NCBI GenBank assembly: GCA_016745075.1
Contig: JADGDD010000013.1
Span: 1 to 64,000, forward strand
DNA from: Planctomycetota bacterium
Lineage (GTDB): Bacteria > Planctomycetota > UBA11346
Direction: 5' to 3'
DNA length: 64,000 nt
Shown: one piece after another, positions 51,270-61,059 of the stretch
Position numbering within the stretch: the stretch's first letter is position 1
Layout: each line of letters begins with the position of its first letter
Notes under the pieces: model-generated
What the model was told of the DNA's origin: nothing
Database searches by the model: none
What the model saw: the letters and a program-made list of their open reading frames with translations, nothing else
Translations under genes and position numbers: made by a program

Positions 51270-53558
51270 ATGGGAAGCTCGATAGAACAAAAGTTGTATA
51301 ACCGCGTGTGGGCTTGCTGTCTGAGTGCTATGTGTTTGCTGCTAGCTATGCTCTTAAGCAGTGGCTTGGCAGCAGCAGAGCAGGAGCTTAATTTTGCTGG
51401 TTGGGAGGATATGCGAGTTATTGCTTTGGAAGATTGGACTGCCAGCGTCTTGTGTGAAGATATTGACGGCGATGGTCGTGCAGAAGTCGTCACCGTTAAT
51501 AACAACAAGAGTCGTTTAGATATTTTTGAATGGTTGCCAGTAGAAAAAAGAAAACAGGAACAACGTTCTTTACCGAATGAATTACCAATGGCGGAGGAAT
51601 GGACACGTACGGATATACGGTTGGATCAATTACCAACCAGTGTTCGGACTGCTGATATTACCAAGGATGGTGATTTAGAATTGATTGTACAGGTTTTACA
51701 TCCAGCACGAATTATTGTTTTAGATCAGCAGAATAATAAATGGAGTGAGCAATTTCATATTGATCTTCTTGATGGTGAGACGCGTCGTCATTTCCCAATG
51801 TTGGTTCATAATAATAATGCTGTGCCAACGGTCTTAGTGAGTTGTGATGATGGGGTGCAGGAAGTCGTGCTGCAAGAAGGTGCTCGTCCATGCTGGCAAC
51901 ACCCACGCGAGAGAACACCGGTGTGGGGCTGGGGTCTTGCTGATATAAATAACGATGGATCAGAAGATGTTGTTTCATGGTTGCGAGATAAAGAACGTCC
52001 CTTGGTCGCTCAATTATGGTCTCACATTGGGTTTGCGCCTATGCAGTCGCTTGGTGAGATAGATGCACATGTTGCTCGCCTCCTACGTCATGCTGATGGT
52101 AGCACTAATATTTGTACGATTAGCGAACATAATCAGCAATTGGTCCGGCGTTATACACTCGGAACGGAAGAAGTTTCAGCGTGGGGAGATGTGCGCAGTA
52201 TCTCTTATCCAGAAAATGCTTTGTGTACCAGTGTCATGTGTGGTGAGAGAAAAGCGTTGATTGTTTGTGATAATGACAGCAGTCAGATGCGCGATTATTA
52301 TATAACCGAAGATGGATGGCAAGCTGGTGACGGTTTCCCATCGGTAACAGATATTGTTGAAGTTGTTACCCCAGCCGCCGCTCCTCAGAATATTTTACTG
52401 TATACTAAAGGTGGTTCAGAATTATTACGCAGTCAGTGGACAGACGGCCGTTTATCATTTCCGGTGCCGTGGGCCTGCGGTCCTGAAGATGATGCAGAGA
52501 CATCCAAAAAGATTTTAGCTTTGGGTAGCGCTGGTTCCACCGCATGGTGGGTACAAGCTGTTACTCTTGGGAAAAAATCAGCGCGTCTTCATTTATTTCA
52601 GTGGGCCCTTGGCCAAATAGAACCGACTTGTCTTACGTTTGCCATGAGTGGTAAAGAGATTGAACAAGCGCAATATCTTGGTAACAATCGCCTGTTAGTT
52701 TGGCGTAAATTTTCCAAAGAGCCAGAATTGTTATATGCAGATGGAGCAGGACAAACACAAGTAACAAAAATGCCTCATTTGAAAGGGGTTCCTAAACATG
52801 CATTTCCCTTGTTACAACAACCAGATGGCACCCTGCGTTTAGCACGTTTAGAAAAGGGAGTTATTCAATGGTTAGATGAAGACTTGCAGGCAACAGACCA
52901 GGTGATGATTGGAGATGGTCAGTTTGCGATTTCATGGTTGTGTGATGCTACTGGTCAGGTGTGGTTACTGGAACAGGGAGGTAAGCGTGTGCACCTCATG
53001 GAGCCGGATGCTGGCGGTATTCTTCGCGTGGCTCAAACCGAAACCTTGCCAGGTGGTCGTGCGCTTATGAATGATCACATTCTTGGAACCGTACTTATTG
53101 GTCATGGCGGCCTCTCTGTCATCGGTGCTGGTGCGTCTGCACGTTTGCATGTAGTGCAAAGCATTGATGCAACCGAAGACCAACCGCAAGATGATGTAAA
53201 CCCGCAGGTGCACCGTTTGCTTGCTGCTGATATTGATGGCGATGGTGGTGAAGAATTATTATTAGCAGACGACTTTCGGCATCAGCTTTCTGCCTATCAT
53301 CTGAAAGATGGATCATTGCAGGCCGTATTGTCATGGAAGGTCTTCACTGATGAGAAATATCCTTACGGTGGCCAAGGAGGTGATCAACCAGAGCCAGAAC
53401 CACGGCGTATCAGTGTTGGCGATGTTGATGGTGATGGTGCGCAAGATTGTGTGTTGTATTGTCATGATCGGATGCTTATTTATCTCGCTCAGAAACAGAC
53501 CTTCGCAGAACAAACTTCCAGAGAACAAAGTGATAGCGTTGAAGGAGTGGCCAAATGA
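51270..53558 (+). CDS. Exported FG-GAP/VCBS-repeat protein
   Basis: 762 residues. The start at 51270 has AAGGA 9 bases upstream and opens a signal sequence (hydrophobic core MCLLLAMLLSSGLAAA). Repeats with calcium-binding-like loops occur at both ends: DIDGDGRAEVV, DITKDGDLELIV, DINNDGSEDVV, then DIDGDGGEELLL and DVDGDGAQDCVL. This predicts a beta-propeller exposed in the periplasm or outside. Its last codon overlaps the start of the protease gene (ATGA), so the two are translationally coupled. Ligand unknown. Confidence 0.86.
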   Translation: MGSSIEQKLYNRVWACCLSAMCLLLAMLLSSGLAAAEQELNFAGWEDMRVIALEDWTASVLCEDIDGDGRAEVVTVNNNKSRLDIFEWLPVEKRKQEQRSLPNELPMAEEWTRTDIRLDQLPTSVRTADITKDGDLELIVQVLHPARIIVLDQQNNKWSEQFHIDLLDGETRRHFPMLVHNNNAVPTVLVSCDDGVQEVVLQEGARPCWQHPRERTPVWGWGLADINNDGSEDVVSWLRDKERPLVAQLWSHIGFAPMQSLGEIDAHVARLLRHADGSTNICTISEHNQQLVRRYTLGTEEVSAWGDVRSISYPENALCTSVMCGERKALIVCDNDSSQMRDYYITEDGWQAGDGFPSVTDIVEVVTPAAAPQNILLYTKGGSELLRSQWTDGRLSFPVPWACGPEDDAETSKKILALGSAGSTAWWVQAVTLGKKSARLHLFQWALGQIEPTCLTFAMSGKEIEQAQYLGNNRLLVWRKFSKEPELLYADGAGQTQVTKMPHLKGVPKHAFPLLQQPDGTLRLARLEKGVIQWLDEDLQATDQVMIGDGQFAISWLCDATGQVWLLEQGGKRVHLMEPDAGGILRVAQTETLPGGRALMNDHILGTVLIGHGGLSVIGAGASARLHVVQSIDATEDQPQDDVNPQVHRLLAADIDGDGGEELLLADDFRHQLSAYHLKDGSLQAVLSWKVFTDEKYPYGGQGGDQPEPEPRRISVGDVDGDGAQDCVLYCHDRMLIYLAQKQTFAEQTSREQSDSVEGVAK

Positions 53559-54520
53559 ATTTATCCGTTATGCTCTTAGTGTTTTTATATAGTTTTGCTA
53601 CAAGTTGTGTTAGTGCAGCAGAATCGAGTACTGTCGTGCTTGAAAACGGTGCAGAAATAACAGCTCCCGTGTTGCGTGATGATGCACAGGGCCTTGTCCT
53701 CGACCTTGGCACTACCGTGATTACCATCCCTACAGAAGCGATTGTTACAAAATCTACACCAGTCGTAGAAACTGATGCTGAACAAGTCAGCTCAGCACAT
53801 AGTGATGTTTTTTCCCTCTATCATACAGGTCGTATGCAAGAAAAATCAGTAGCAGAATTAGTGAATGCCATCGGTGATGGTGTGGTTATGGTAAAAACGC
53901 CACGTGGTCTTGGTAGTGGCTTTTTAATTAATAACGATGGCTACCTCATCACTAATTACCATGTGGTAGAAGAAGAAGTTCGTATTACTGTAATGGTCTT
54001 TATTCAGGATGAAAACGGTTCCTATAAACGAAAAGAATTGAAACAGGTTTCCCTTGTTGCCTTACAGCCCTTGCGCGACCTTGCTTTATTACGCATAGAT
54101 ATGGAAGAACTTGGCGATTTTGTTCTGCCACATGTTGTAATGAATTATGAAGACCCTGTAGCAGTTGGTGATGCTATTTTTGCTATAGGTAATCCGCTTG
54201 GCTTAGAGCGCAGTGTGACCAAAGGTATTGTTTCATCTATTACCCGAACGATCGGTCATTTACGTTTTGTACAAACAGACGCATCTATTAATCCAGGCAA
54301 TAGTGGTGGCCCCATGTTTAATACACGTGGTGAATTAATAGGAGTTGTGTGTGCTGGTCATAGTTTATTTGCTGGCCTTGCTTTTGGTATACCTGTCTCT
54401 GACGTTATTGATTTTCTTAATAATAAAGATGCCTATCTCTTTGATCCCAGCCAACCACAAAATGGGAAAAAATATATGCCGCCACCATCATTTCTTCCAC
54501 ATGGTCCGGATAATAAATAA
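53555..54520 (+). CDS. Exported HtrA-like trypsin-type serine protease without PDZ
   Basis: 321 residues. Signal peptide about 1-21; a small strand-rich segment (about 26-65, ENGAEITAPVL) precedes the protease. The catalytic triad is visible: His136 (LITNYHVV), Asp175 (LRDLALLRI) and Ser250 (NPGNSGGPMF). The protein ends after the protease domain with a Pro-rich tail, so the PDZ domains of DegP are missing. It should act in the periplasm on misfolded or regulatory targets, perhaps the neighbouring exported proteins. Confidence 0.92.
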   Translation: MNLSVMLLVFLYSFATSCVSAAESSTVVLENGAEITAPVLRDDAQGLVLDLGTTVITIPTEAIVTKSTPVVETDAEQVSSAHSDVFSLYHTGRMQEKSVAELVNAIGDGVVMVKTPRGLGSGFLINNDGYLITNYHVVEEEVRITVMVFIQDENGSYKRKELKQVSLVALQPLRDLALLRIDMEELGDFVLPHVVMNYEDPVAVGDAIFAIGNPLGLERSVTKGIVSSITRTIGHLRFVQTDASINPGNSGGPMFNTRGELIGVVCAGHSLFAGLAFGIPVSDVIDFLNNKDAYLFDPSQPQNGKKYMPPPSFLPHGPDNK

Positions 54521-54554
54521 ACTTTTTTATCGTAATTATAAAGGTATCAATAAT

Positions 54555-56408
54555 ATGAAAAAAATCTTCTCACTTTGTCTAAGTACGGTTTGTTTTGGTC
54601 TGTCATCGTTTGCACTGACGCAAGCCGAAGAACAAAGCGAACCACCAGCATGGTATATGTTACCAGAGCAAACGGTCGCGGTTTTTCGTATGCCATCATT
54701 GACTGCTACTTTTGATGAAGCCATGAATAGTACAGAAACGGGACAGGTTCTTGCATCTTTTCCGGTGTTTGATCTTGCGGCTGAATTTATTCAATTGAAT
54801 AGTAATGATGAAACCGACCGTGTGCGTGATTTCTGTGAGCACTATAATCTGTCTGTTGATGACCTTCGATTGCTTTTTGATGGGGATATTGGCTGTGCTG
54901 TTTTAATAAACGCTGGTGATGATCCGTCAGAAAGCGCCTCTTTTTTGCTGTGGTTGCAACCAGATCCGGCATTAGCAGAACGACTGGATGCGGCACTGCT
55001 TGGCTGTGCAGATATTATAGTGGAAGAAACCACCGAAACGACGAGTGCGGACACTGAGGAGGAGTTTTCATCAACGGAACATTGGCATCGCACCGATAGC
55101 ATTCTTGCTGGAGTCGATGTGCATACCTTAGGCTCTACAGAGGGAGGTGGTATCGCATGGGCATGGCAAGGTGGCCGCCTTATTTTTTCATATTCTCCTA
55201 ATCAAGAACACGTAGAAAGTAGTTTAGAACGTTTTGTGAGTGCCTTGCAGGTACCAGAGATGGGGAGCTTTGCTCAAGGAATTCAAGATCTACCACATTA
55301 CCAAACGGCACTCGTTGATGATGGTCGTTTAGTATATGAATTGCTTGTTAACCCAGAGCTTCTTATTGAACAATTAGACAAGCAGGTGCAACGAAATGTG
55401 AGTGCAGATGTAAATGATCCATCACGGTCTCTTTTTGATTTTGCAGATTTAGAAAAAATTGGTCCATTTTTTATGCGTGCAGCCAGTAATGGTCATGAAA
55501 GCCGCACCTTTGGTTTTTGGGATATGCCAGCCCCACGTACGGGTTTCTTTCGTTTATTCGATCAACAAGAGGTTCGTCAGACAGTGCCAACATGGGTGCC
55601 GGAACGGGCAACTCAATACGCACATATTTCTTTCAGCTTGGAATCATTGTACGAAGTAGTGCGTAATGTTGCTTCACTAACCGGTAATGATGAACATCTT
55701 GATACCTTTGAGATGCAAGTGCGTGGTGTTGCTCAAGTAGACTTTCCAAGTATTCTTGAAGCCTTTGGTCATAAACATACCTTGGTTGCTTTGCCGGAAA
55801 TTGTGGAAGCGGCTGAATCAACCGAAGCAGCGGTCTCTTTTAAAATGCCGCGTCAGGCCGTCATTTGGGAAGTTGATAACGAAGAAGTCTGGACTAAGCT
55901 GCTGCAACTTGTTGGTATGGCGCAGGCTGCTCCATTTGGTCAAAACCTTGTTTATGAAAATGATACGCTCGGTTTTCAAGGTTGGCGTATGAGTGGTGCT
56001 GACATGCCTGTTGAACTGGGTCTCTATTATGGAAATGGTTATGCGAGTTTGATTATGGGCCCTGCACGTACAGGTACCGTTAATGAAATGCTCGCAATTT
56101 TATCTAAAAATACAGCGGGAGAACAAACACTTGTTCAAAGTGAAGCTTATCAACGTTTGAGTGGAACGTTCTCTCGACAAGACGGGATAGCCTACGCCTA
56201 TAGTGATGCGCAATCTGATTTCAAAATTATAACCAATTCCCTAGATGATTGGGCAGACAGTGCTGAAGGCCAAGAAGCTGATTTTGTAGAGCGGTTTAAA
56301 GAAGCATGGCCTTTTACCGGCGATAAAGATTGGCACATCCCGCGTCATGTCTCTGCCTACACCACCGCAGAAGGCGTTGTCATAGAAGGCTACGAGTGGA
56401 TACCGTAG
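54555..56408 (+). CDS. Exported hypothetical protein (DUF3352-like)
   Basis: 617 residues from ATG 54555, which starts a signal peptide (MKKIFSLCLSTVCFGLSSFA). The frame is open back to 54345, overlapping the protease gene, but that part is not protein-like. The beginning WYMLPEQTVAVFRMPSLTAT resembles exported DUF3352-type proteins of PVC bacteria. The rest alternates helices and strands, with acidic linkers. It starts 34 bp after the protease and probably completes a three-gene exported-protein operon. Function unknown. Confidence 0.8.
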   Translation: MKKIFSLCLSTVCFGLSSFALTQAEEQSEPPAWYMLPEQTVAVFRMPSLTATFDEAMNSTETGQVLASFPVFDLAAEFIQLNSNDETDRVRDFCEHYNLSVDDLRLLFDGDIGCAVLINAGDDPSESASFLLWLQPDPALAERLDAALLGCADIIVEETTETTSADTEEEFSSTEHWHRTDSILAGVDVHTLGSTEGGGIAWAWQGGRLIFSYSPNQEHVESSLERFVSALQVPEMGSFAQGIQDLPHYQTALVDDGRLVYELLVNPELLIEQLDKQVQRNVSADVNDPSRSLFDFADLEKIGPFFMRAASNGHESRTFGFWDMPAPRTGFFRLFDQQEVRQTVPTWVPERATQYAHISFSLESLYEVVRNVASLTGNDEHLDTFEMQVRGVAQVDFPSILEAFGHKHTLVALPEIVEAAESTEAAVSFKMPRQAVIWEVDNEEVWTKLLQLVGMAQAAPFGQNLVYENDTLGFQGWRMSGADMPVELGLYYGNGYASLIMGPARTGTVNEMLAILSKNTAGEQTLVQSEAYQRLSGTFSRQDGIAYAYSDAQSDFKIITNSLDDWADSAEGQEADFVERFKEAWPFTGDKDWHIPRHVSAYTTAEGVVIEGYEWIP

Positions 56409-56452
56409 AACAGCACGAGGTGATGAAAGTAGGGGGTGCGCCTATGCCTAAA

Positions 56453-59011
56453 TTATCGATGGCGTTCATTTCCTGGTGAGAGCCGTCGGTGATCATGAAC
56501 TACGGTCGTAAGATTTGCGTAATTCACTTGAGCACTCCAGCCGCGTGATGACTGACGGTAGGTCAGGGTTTCACTATGCGCTTCTGTTGGTCCGCACTCG
56601 AAGGTATCGGTATAGACGAGCCATTCACAGAGGCTCATACGGACACTAAAATCATCACGCTTGCGATTGTTCCACCATACGACGTGTTGGGTTTTGTCTG
56701 GGAGCGGATAGCTGGCAAAGCCACAATCAAGCCATGTTTCTACAATTGCCTGTGTGAGTGATTGCGGTATATCAACAAGGTAGGGTGCAAGTAATTGGCA
56801 ATCTTCAATAAATGAGAATTGTTTATCTTCTGCTTGATACTGCATTTGTCTGCAAAGGTGGGAATTAACACGACCACCTAAGAGCATGTCCCATAAATCT
56901 TTTTCTGTAAACCAATCGCGGTTGGCGACTGTTGTTGCAAAGGTAATTGTAATTTCTGTTTCCGTGCCAATTTGTATGCAGAGATCACCGTTTTCTTCCC
57001 ATCTGTGTGGTAGAGAACAGGTGATAGAAGCGGTTGCTAAGCCGCGAATACGAACACTTTGTTGGGGAAGTTGTGGCAGCGTGATGCGGCAGCTTGTTTC
57101 TGTCCATTTTTGTTGGCTGGTATAACGAGTTCCAGCGGCGGAGCTTTCACCATCATCACTGTAATAAGCGCCTTGGCCAGTGCCTGGAAAGCAGAGCCAT
57201 TCAATGTTTGGTTCTGCTGTCGCTGATGTATCCATAGGTAACATCGTACCTGCACGTACAAAGCTTGGTATAGCAGAAAGGTTGTCATGAATAGCATGCC
57301 AGCCTGCACTATAAGCACGGCCATTGTGTAAATGATACCATGAGCCTTCTGGTAACCACACGACTTGGCGGGAGAGCTTGCTGTTAACATCTGCTGCCTG
57401 TGTGAACGGTGCGGCGATAATGTCTGGGCCAAAATAATATTGCTGTGGGCAGCGGTAGGCCTCGTCTTGTTCTGGGTGATGAATATACATCGCCGTACAG
57501 AGTGGTACATCGCCAGTGCTATGGGCATGGGCAGCGGTGTAGATGTATGGAATGAGCTGACGGCGTAAAGACATTGCAGAAAGAGCAGCATCTTTGATTT
57601 CACTATTTTTGCTCCACGGGCGGTAATCAAGAGCTGGATCACCGCAGTTATGTAGGCGGAAAATTGGTGAAAAGGCACCAAATTGTATCCAACGGACTAG
57701 CAGTTCATCATCATCAAAACCGTTTGAGAAACCGCCAATGTCATGGCTCCACCAACCGTAAGCGGCATTAGCGGATTGGGCGGTAAATTGCACTTCATGA
57801 CTGAGTGATGTCCATGTACGAGCTGCATCACCAGAAAAACCAATTGGATAACGGTGTGAACCCCAGCCGCCCCAGCGAGAAAAGACAAATGGTCGCTTAC
57901 TCTCATCACGAGTGAGATCAGTAGCGTGGAGGTGATTTAAATACCAGAGAGGGTCAAGGCCAGGGGTGCTTGAGGCTTCACCCTGTTGCCAGTCCATCCA
58001 CCAGAAATCAACGCCATCTTTTTCAAGTGGATGGTGCAGGTGTTTGAAATAGCCATCCATGTACTGTGGATCATCAATGGCAAAAGGAATGGTTTCACCG
58101 GTAGAAGGGTCTACTCCCATGTGTTCTGCCATAGCGGGATAAGCAGCTTCATGTTTGGCAACGCCGCTTGCGGGGTGGAGGTTCATGCAGGCATGGGTGC
58201 CATTTTTATGTAAAAAGGATAAGAATTCTTTGGGTTGTGGGAAGCATTCTGGATTCCATGTATAGCCAGTCCAGCCGTCGAGATGCCAGTCCATATCAAT
58301 GACACAGACAGATAGCGGAACGCCGTTATCAGAGAATTCCCCAACAATTTGAGTGAGATCATCTTGAGTATAACGTTCCCACTTGCTCCACCAGAGACCA
58401 AGTGCCCAACGCGGAATTAAAGGAACCGAGCCAGCAATACGATAATAATCTGCTAAGCATTCTTTATAGGATTGGCCGTAGGCGAAGAGATAGAAATCTG
58501 TGCCTTGCTGATCGCGGGTAAAAAGATTGCCATCATCACTAAAAATAAGTGAATCACTATCATCAACGACACTCCAACCATCTCGAGAGAGCAGACCATC
58601 ATGAATAGTGATATGTTGACCCTTCACGTAGTCCCAATCACCGTCGCAGTTATCCAGCGTTCGCGCTGCGCCTTTGAGATTGCCAGAAGCCTCTTTTCCA
58701 AAGTTCCAATCGCAGCCATTGCCAGTTACTTGTAAGGATTCAGAAGTAAAAACACCACCAGTATAGGTGAGGGTGAGAGCATCTGTTTGAATGCACAGTA
58801 CGCCATCGTCTGTTGAAACAGAGAAGCTTGGTACGTCAAGCTGCCTATACCAAATATGCTGTGTTGGTCGATCTTCCTGTTGCCCGTATTCACAACGAAT
58901 GAGGCGGTTGGTGAGTACTGTGAACCGAGCATCCCCATGGATTACAGTGGCATCAGCCGTAGCCGCGCCGGTATGGTCAATATGGAAGTGAGCAGGCAGT
59001 GTATAAGTCAT
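56453..59011 (-). CDS. Glycoside hydrolase family 31
   Basis: 852 residues. Nucleophile Asp340 in VDFWWMDWQQG and acid/base Asp395 in GFSGDAARTW identify GH31 (alpha-glucosidase/alpha-xylosidase/related). WALGLWWSKWERYTQDDL opens the barrel, and an N-terminal beta-sandwich and C-terminal beta domains flank it. No signal peptide is seen, so it should act in the cytoplasm on imported oligosaccharides. The last 130 residues extend beyond the usual barrel-plus-beta layout. It lies 194 bp downstream of an AraC regulator gene with a palindrome between them. Confidence 0.93.
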   Translation of the reverse strand: MTYTLPAHFHIDHTGAATADATVIHGDARFTVLTNRLIRCEYGQQEDRPTQHIWYRQLDVPSFSVSTDDGVLCIQTDALTLTYTGGVFTSESLQVTGNGCDWNFGKEASGNLKGAARTLDNCDGDWDYVKGQHITIHDGLLSRDGWSVVDDSDSLIFSDDGNLFTRDQQGTDFYLFAYGQSYKECLADYYRIAGSVPLIPRWALGLWWSKWERYTQDDLTQIVGEFSDNGVPLSVCVIDMDWHLDGWTGYTWNPECFPQPKEFLSFLHKNGTHACMNLHPASGVAKHEAAYPAMAEHMGVDPSTGETIPFAIDDPQYMDGYFKHLHHPLEKDGVDFWWMDWQQGEASSTPGLDPLWYLNHLHATDLTRDESKRPFVFSRWGGWGSHRYPIGFSGDAARTWTSLSHEVQFTAQSANAAYGWWSHDIGGFSNGFDDDELLVRWIQFGAFSPIFRLHNCGDPALDYRPWSKNSEIKDAALSAMSLRRQLIPYIYTAAHAHSTGDVPLCTAMYIHHPEQDEAYRCPQQYYFGPDIIAAPFTQAADVNSKLSRQVVWLPEGSWYHLHNGRAYSAGWHAIHDNLSAIPSFVRAGTMLPMDTSATAEPNIEWLCFPGTGQGAYYSDDGESSAAGTRYTSQQKWTETSCRITLPQLPQQSVRIRGLATASITCSLPHRWEENGDLCIQIGTETEITITFATTVANRDWFTEKDLWDMLLGGRVNSHLCRQMQYQAEDKQFSFIEDCQLLAPYLVDIPQSLTQAIVETWLDCGFASYPLPDKTQHVVWWNNRKRDDFSVRMSLCEWLVYTDTFECGPTEAHSETLTYRQSSRGWSAQVNYANLTTVVHDHRRLSPGNERHR

Positions 59012-59048
59012 CGCCGTAATATGGAGTGTTTATTCGTCAGTAAAGGAG

Positions 59049-59068
59049 GTAATCGGCTGGCTGATTAC
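59049..59068. promoter_or_regulatory. Operator-like palindrome upstream of the GH31 gene
   Basis: GTAATCGGCTGGCTGATTAC has eight of ten symmetric base pairs. It lies 38-57 bases before the GH31 start codon, a usual position for a repressor or activator site. The protein that binds it is unknown. Confidence 0.5.
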
Positions 59069-59136
59069 TGCGTTTCAAACATACAATTTGAGTGATTGAA
59101 AGGGGTATAAAGTACACGCATTATGCGTTATATTTA

Positions 59137-59195
59137 TAAACCCGTTTTGAGGTATCGTATTCCAGTTATTTTCTGGAATGACATACAACAGACGG
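59137..59195. terminator. Hairpin between AraC and GH31 genes
   Basis: Inner stem ATTCCAG-TTATTTT-CTGGAAT (about 59160-59180) inside a longer imperfect stem closed by ACCCGT and ACGGGT. It lies just after the AraC stop on the minus strand. There is no clear T-run, so it may be a processing or attenuation structure rather than a classic terminator. Confidence 0.45.
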
Positions 59196-59205
59196 GTAAT
59201 AGATG

Positions 59206-60069
59206 CTACTGTTGTGCTGCCTCAATATAATTCTTCCGAAACTGCCGTGGTGTGCATCCTTTTTTTATTGTGAAGCAGCGGTTAAAATTAGTTTGGCTGC
59301 GGAAGCCAACGCGGTGACATATGTTGGTAATGGGGATCGTCGTATCACTTAGAAGCGTGCAGGCACTGGCGATTCGTAGGTTGCGTAGGTGGTCTATGAA
59401 AGTACAGCCAAGGTGGCGTTTAAAAAAATGACTGAAGCTACTGGTGCTCATATGAAAATAAGCAGCAATTGTTTTTTGGTCCAATCGCTTGTGGTGGTGC
59501 TCAATAATATGTGCACAGATCTCATTTATGAGGTTCTGTTTACTGGTGACGTGTTCTGGTGCGTGATAATATTGAGGTAATAATTGACGGGCCTGTGTAT
59601 CAGCAGCAAGAATATGTAATATTTCTAAAAAGCGAACCAATTGATAGAAGTGGTCGCCTGTTTGCATGTCTGTAAGTAATGGGCGAATGCGTGCGGCCAT
59701 TTCAGAAGAAAAAACAAGTCCACGCTGAGAACGAGCAAATAAGTGGGTGATGTCTCTGCACTCGGGGAGTGTGGCAAGATGCTTAGTATACCAGTCTTCA
59801 GTGCATTGGACACAATAGATATCAAAAGGACTCTGTGTTCCTGAGCTACCAGTCCAGGCATGTGGTATGTTCGGGCCAAGCAGTACCAATTCGTCATCAT
59901 CGTATTCTTCTATACTGTCACCAACAAAACGCTGGCCAGTACCACCACGAATAATCGTTAGCTCGTAGGCAGCATGAACATGCCAAAAGAAAGAGATTTC
60001 ATGAACGATGGTTGGAAAGCAACAGAGCGATGACTTTCCGACAGTGATATGTTCAAGAGTTGGCTGCAT
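59206..60069 (-). CDS. AraC-family transcriptional regulator
   Basis: 287 residues. An N-terminal cupin-like sensor (about 20-100, with FFWHVHAAYELTIIRGGTGQ) precedes two HTH motifs at the C-terminus (about 185-285: YFHMSTSSFSHFFKRHLGCT and ICHRVGFRSQTNFNRCFTIK), the standard AraC/XylS pattern. It probably responds to a sugar and controls the divergent PhyH-UroD operon and perhaps GH31. TATAGC lies 4-5 bases from its start codon and no ribosome binding site is visible. Confidence 0.93.
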   Translation of the reverse strand: MQPTLEHITVGKSSLCCFPTIVHEISFFWHVHAAYELTIIRGGTGQRFVGDSIEEYDDDELVLLGPNIPHAWTGSSGTQSPFDIYCVQCTEDWYTKHLATLPECRDITHLFARSQRGLVFSSEMAARIRPLLTDMQTGDHFYQLVRFLEILHILAADTQARQLLPQYYHAPEHVTSKQNLINEICAHIIEHHHKRLDQKTIAAYFHMSTSSFSHFFKRHLGCTFIDHLRNLRIASACTLLSDTTIPITNICHRVGFRSQTNFNRCFTIKKGCTPRQFRKNYIEAAQQ

Positions 60070-60113
60070 ATAGGCTATATTTGTTGATATAATGATTTAA
60101 TCAAGGGGTATAT

Positions 60114-60168
60114 ACGCTTAAATATTCAAAAAAGTGCTTATTTATAGAACATATGTGCTTGATTGATG
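60114..60168 (+). promoter_or_regulatory. Helically phased repeats, probable AraC-type operator
   Basis: GCTT recurs at 60116, 60136 and 60157 in the contexts ACGCTTAAAT, GTGCTTATTT and GTGCTTGATT. The spacing of 20-21 bp puts all three on one DNA face, as AraC-family half-sites usually are. The array lies between the divergent araC-type and PhyH genes. Confidence 0.55.
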
Positions 60169-60229
60169 TAAGATAAGCCTGTGGAAGAGAAGCGAGCAAG
60201 ATAGCATCACCTCCATAAGGAGAGCATTA

Positions 60230-61048
60230 ATGTCATCAGTCACGACCATCAATATGGATACGAGTTATCATCTGAGTGAAGAAGCGATCGCTTCTTTTCG
60301 ACGTGATGGCTATGTTCGATTAAAAAATGTTTTCAGCACCGAAGAACTTGCCTACTGGCGGCCAATTTTTGCAGCAGCGGTAGAGCGTCAACGCGCACAT
60401 TTAGACTATGCAGATCTACCAATTGAAGAGCGTGACCGTTATTCCAAAAGCTTTTTGCAAATCATTAATATTTGGCAAACAGAACCAGAAACCGCCCCTT
60501 TTGTTTTGGGCAAACGTATCGCAGACATCGCCAAGCAACTCATTGGCAGTGATTCTGTTCGTCTGTACCACGACCAAGCTCTCTATAAAGAACCTGGTGG
60601 TTTTTCTACTCCGTGGCATACCGATCAAGGGTACTGGCCGATGAACACTGCGCGTACAGCGGTGGTTTGGATTCCATTCCACGCAGTTCCTATAAAAATG
60701 GGGCCGCTTTCTGCGGCACTCGGTACACAAAACCACACCACTCATAGAGAATTAGTTATTAGCGAAGACAGTGAGCGTTTCATAGAAGAAACGGTGCGTG
60801 GTGATAATTATCACGTTATCGAAGAAAGCTATGATCTTGGAGAAGTCAGTTTCCACTGGGGGTATTGTTATCATAGAGCGCTTGCTAATAAGAGTGATCA
60901 GATGCGAGAAGTCATGACCATGATTTATATGGATGGTAACATGCGCTTTGCGCCAAGCAAACGAACAGAAGAGGATGCCGAACTGTTTTGTCCAAACGCC
61001 GTAGCTGGCGAAGTTATTGATTCTGCATTAACGCCAGTAGTGGCATAG
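60230..61048 (+). CDS. Phytanoyl-CoA dioxygenase (PhyH) family protein
   Basis: 272 residues. The Fe(II) facial triad is visible: His130 and Asp132 in TPWHTDQGYW and a distal His (209 or 215) in FHWGYCYHRALANKS; RLYHDQALYK precedes it as in the family. It uses 2-oxoglutarate and O2 to hydroxylate a small substrate. AAGGAG lies 8 bases before the ATG. It is followed 11 bp later by a UroD-family gene and is divergent from an AraC regulator, so a role in sugar or osmolyte breakdown is likely. Confidence 0.92.
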   Translation: MSSVTTINMDTSYHLSEEAIASFRRDGYVRLKNVFSTEELAYWRPIFAAAVERQRAHLDYADLPIEERDRYSKSFLQIINIWQTEPETAPFVLGKRIADIAKQLIGSDSVRLYHDQALYKEPGGFSTPWHTDQGYWPMNTARTAVVWIPFHAVPIKMGPLSAALGTQNHTTHRELVISEDSERFIEETVRGDNYHVIEESYDLGEVSFHWGYCYHRALANKSDQMREVMTMIYMDGNMRFAPSKRTEEDAELFCPNAVAGEVIDSALTPVVA

Positions 61049-61059
61049 AGGGAGGTATC

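Noticed and set aside
54345..54554. Upstream extension of the DUF3352-like gene
   Set aside because: It lies in another frame inside the protease gene; the signal peptide begins at 54555.
57037..57681. 214-codon frame inside the GH31 gene, same strand, other frame
   Set aside because: GH31 catalytic motifs fix the true frame; the alternative has no domain.
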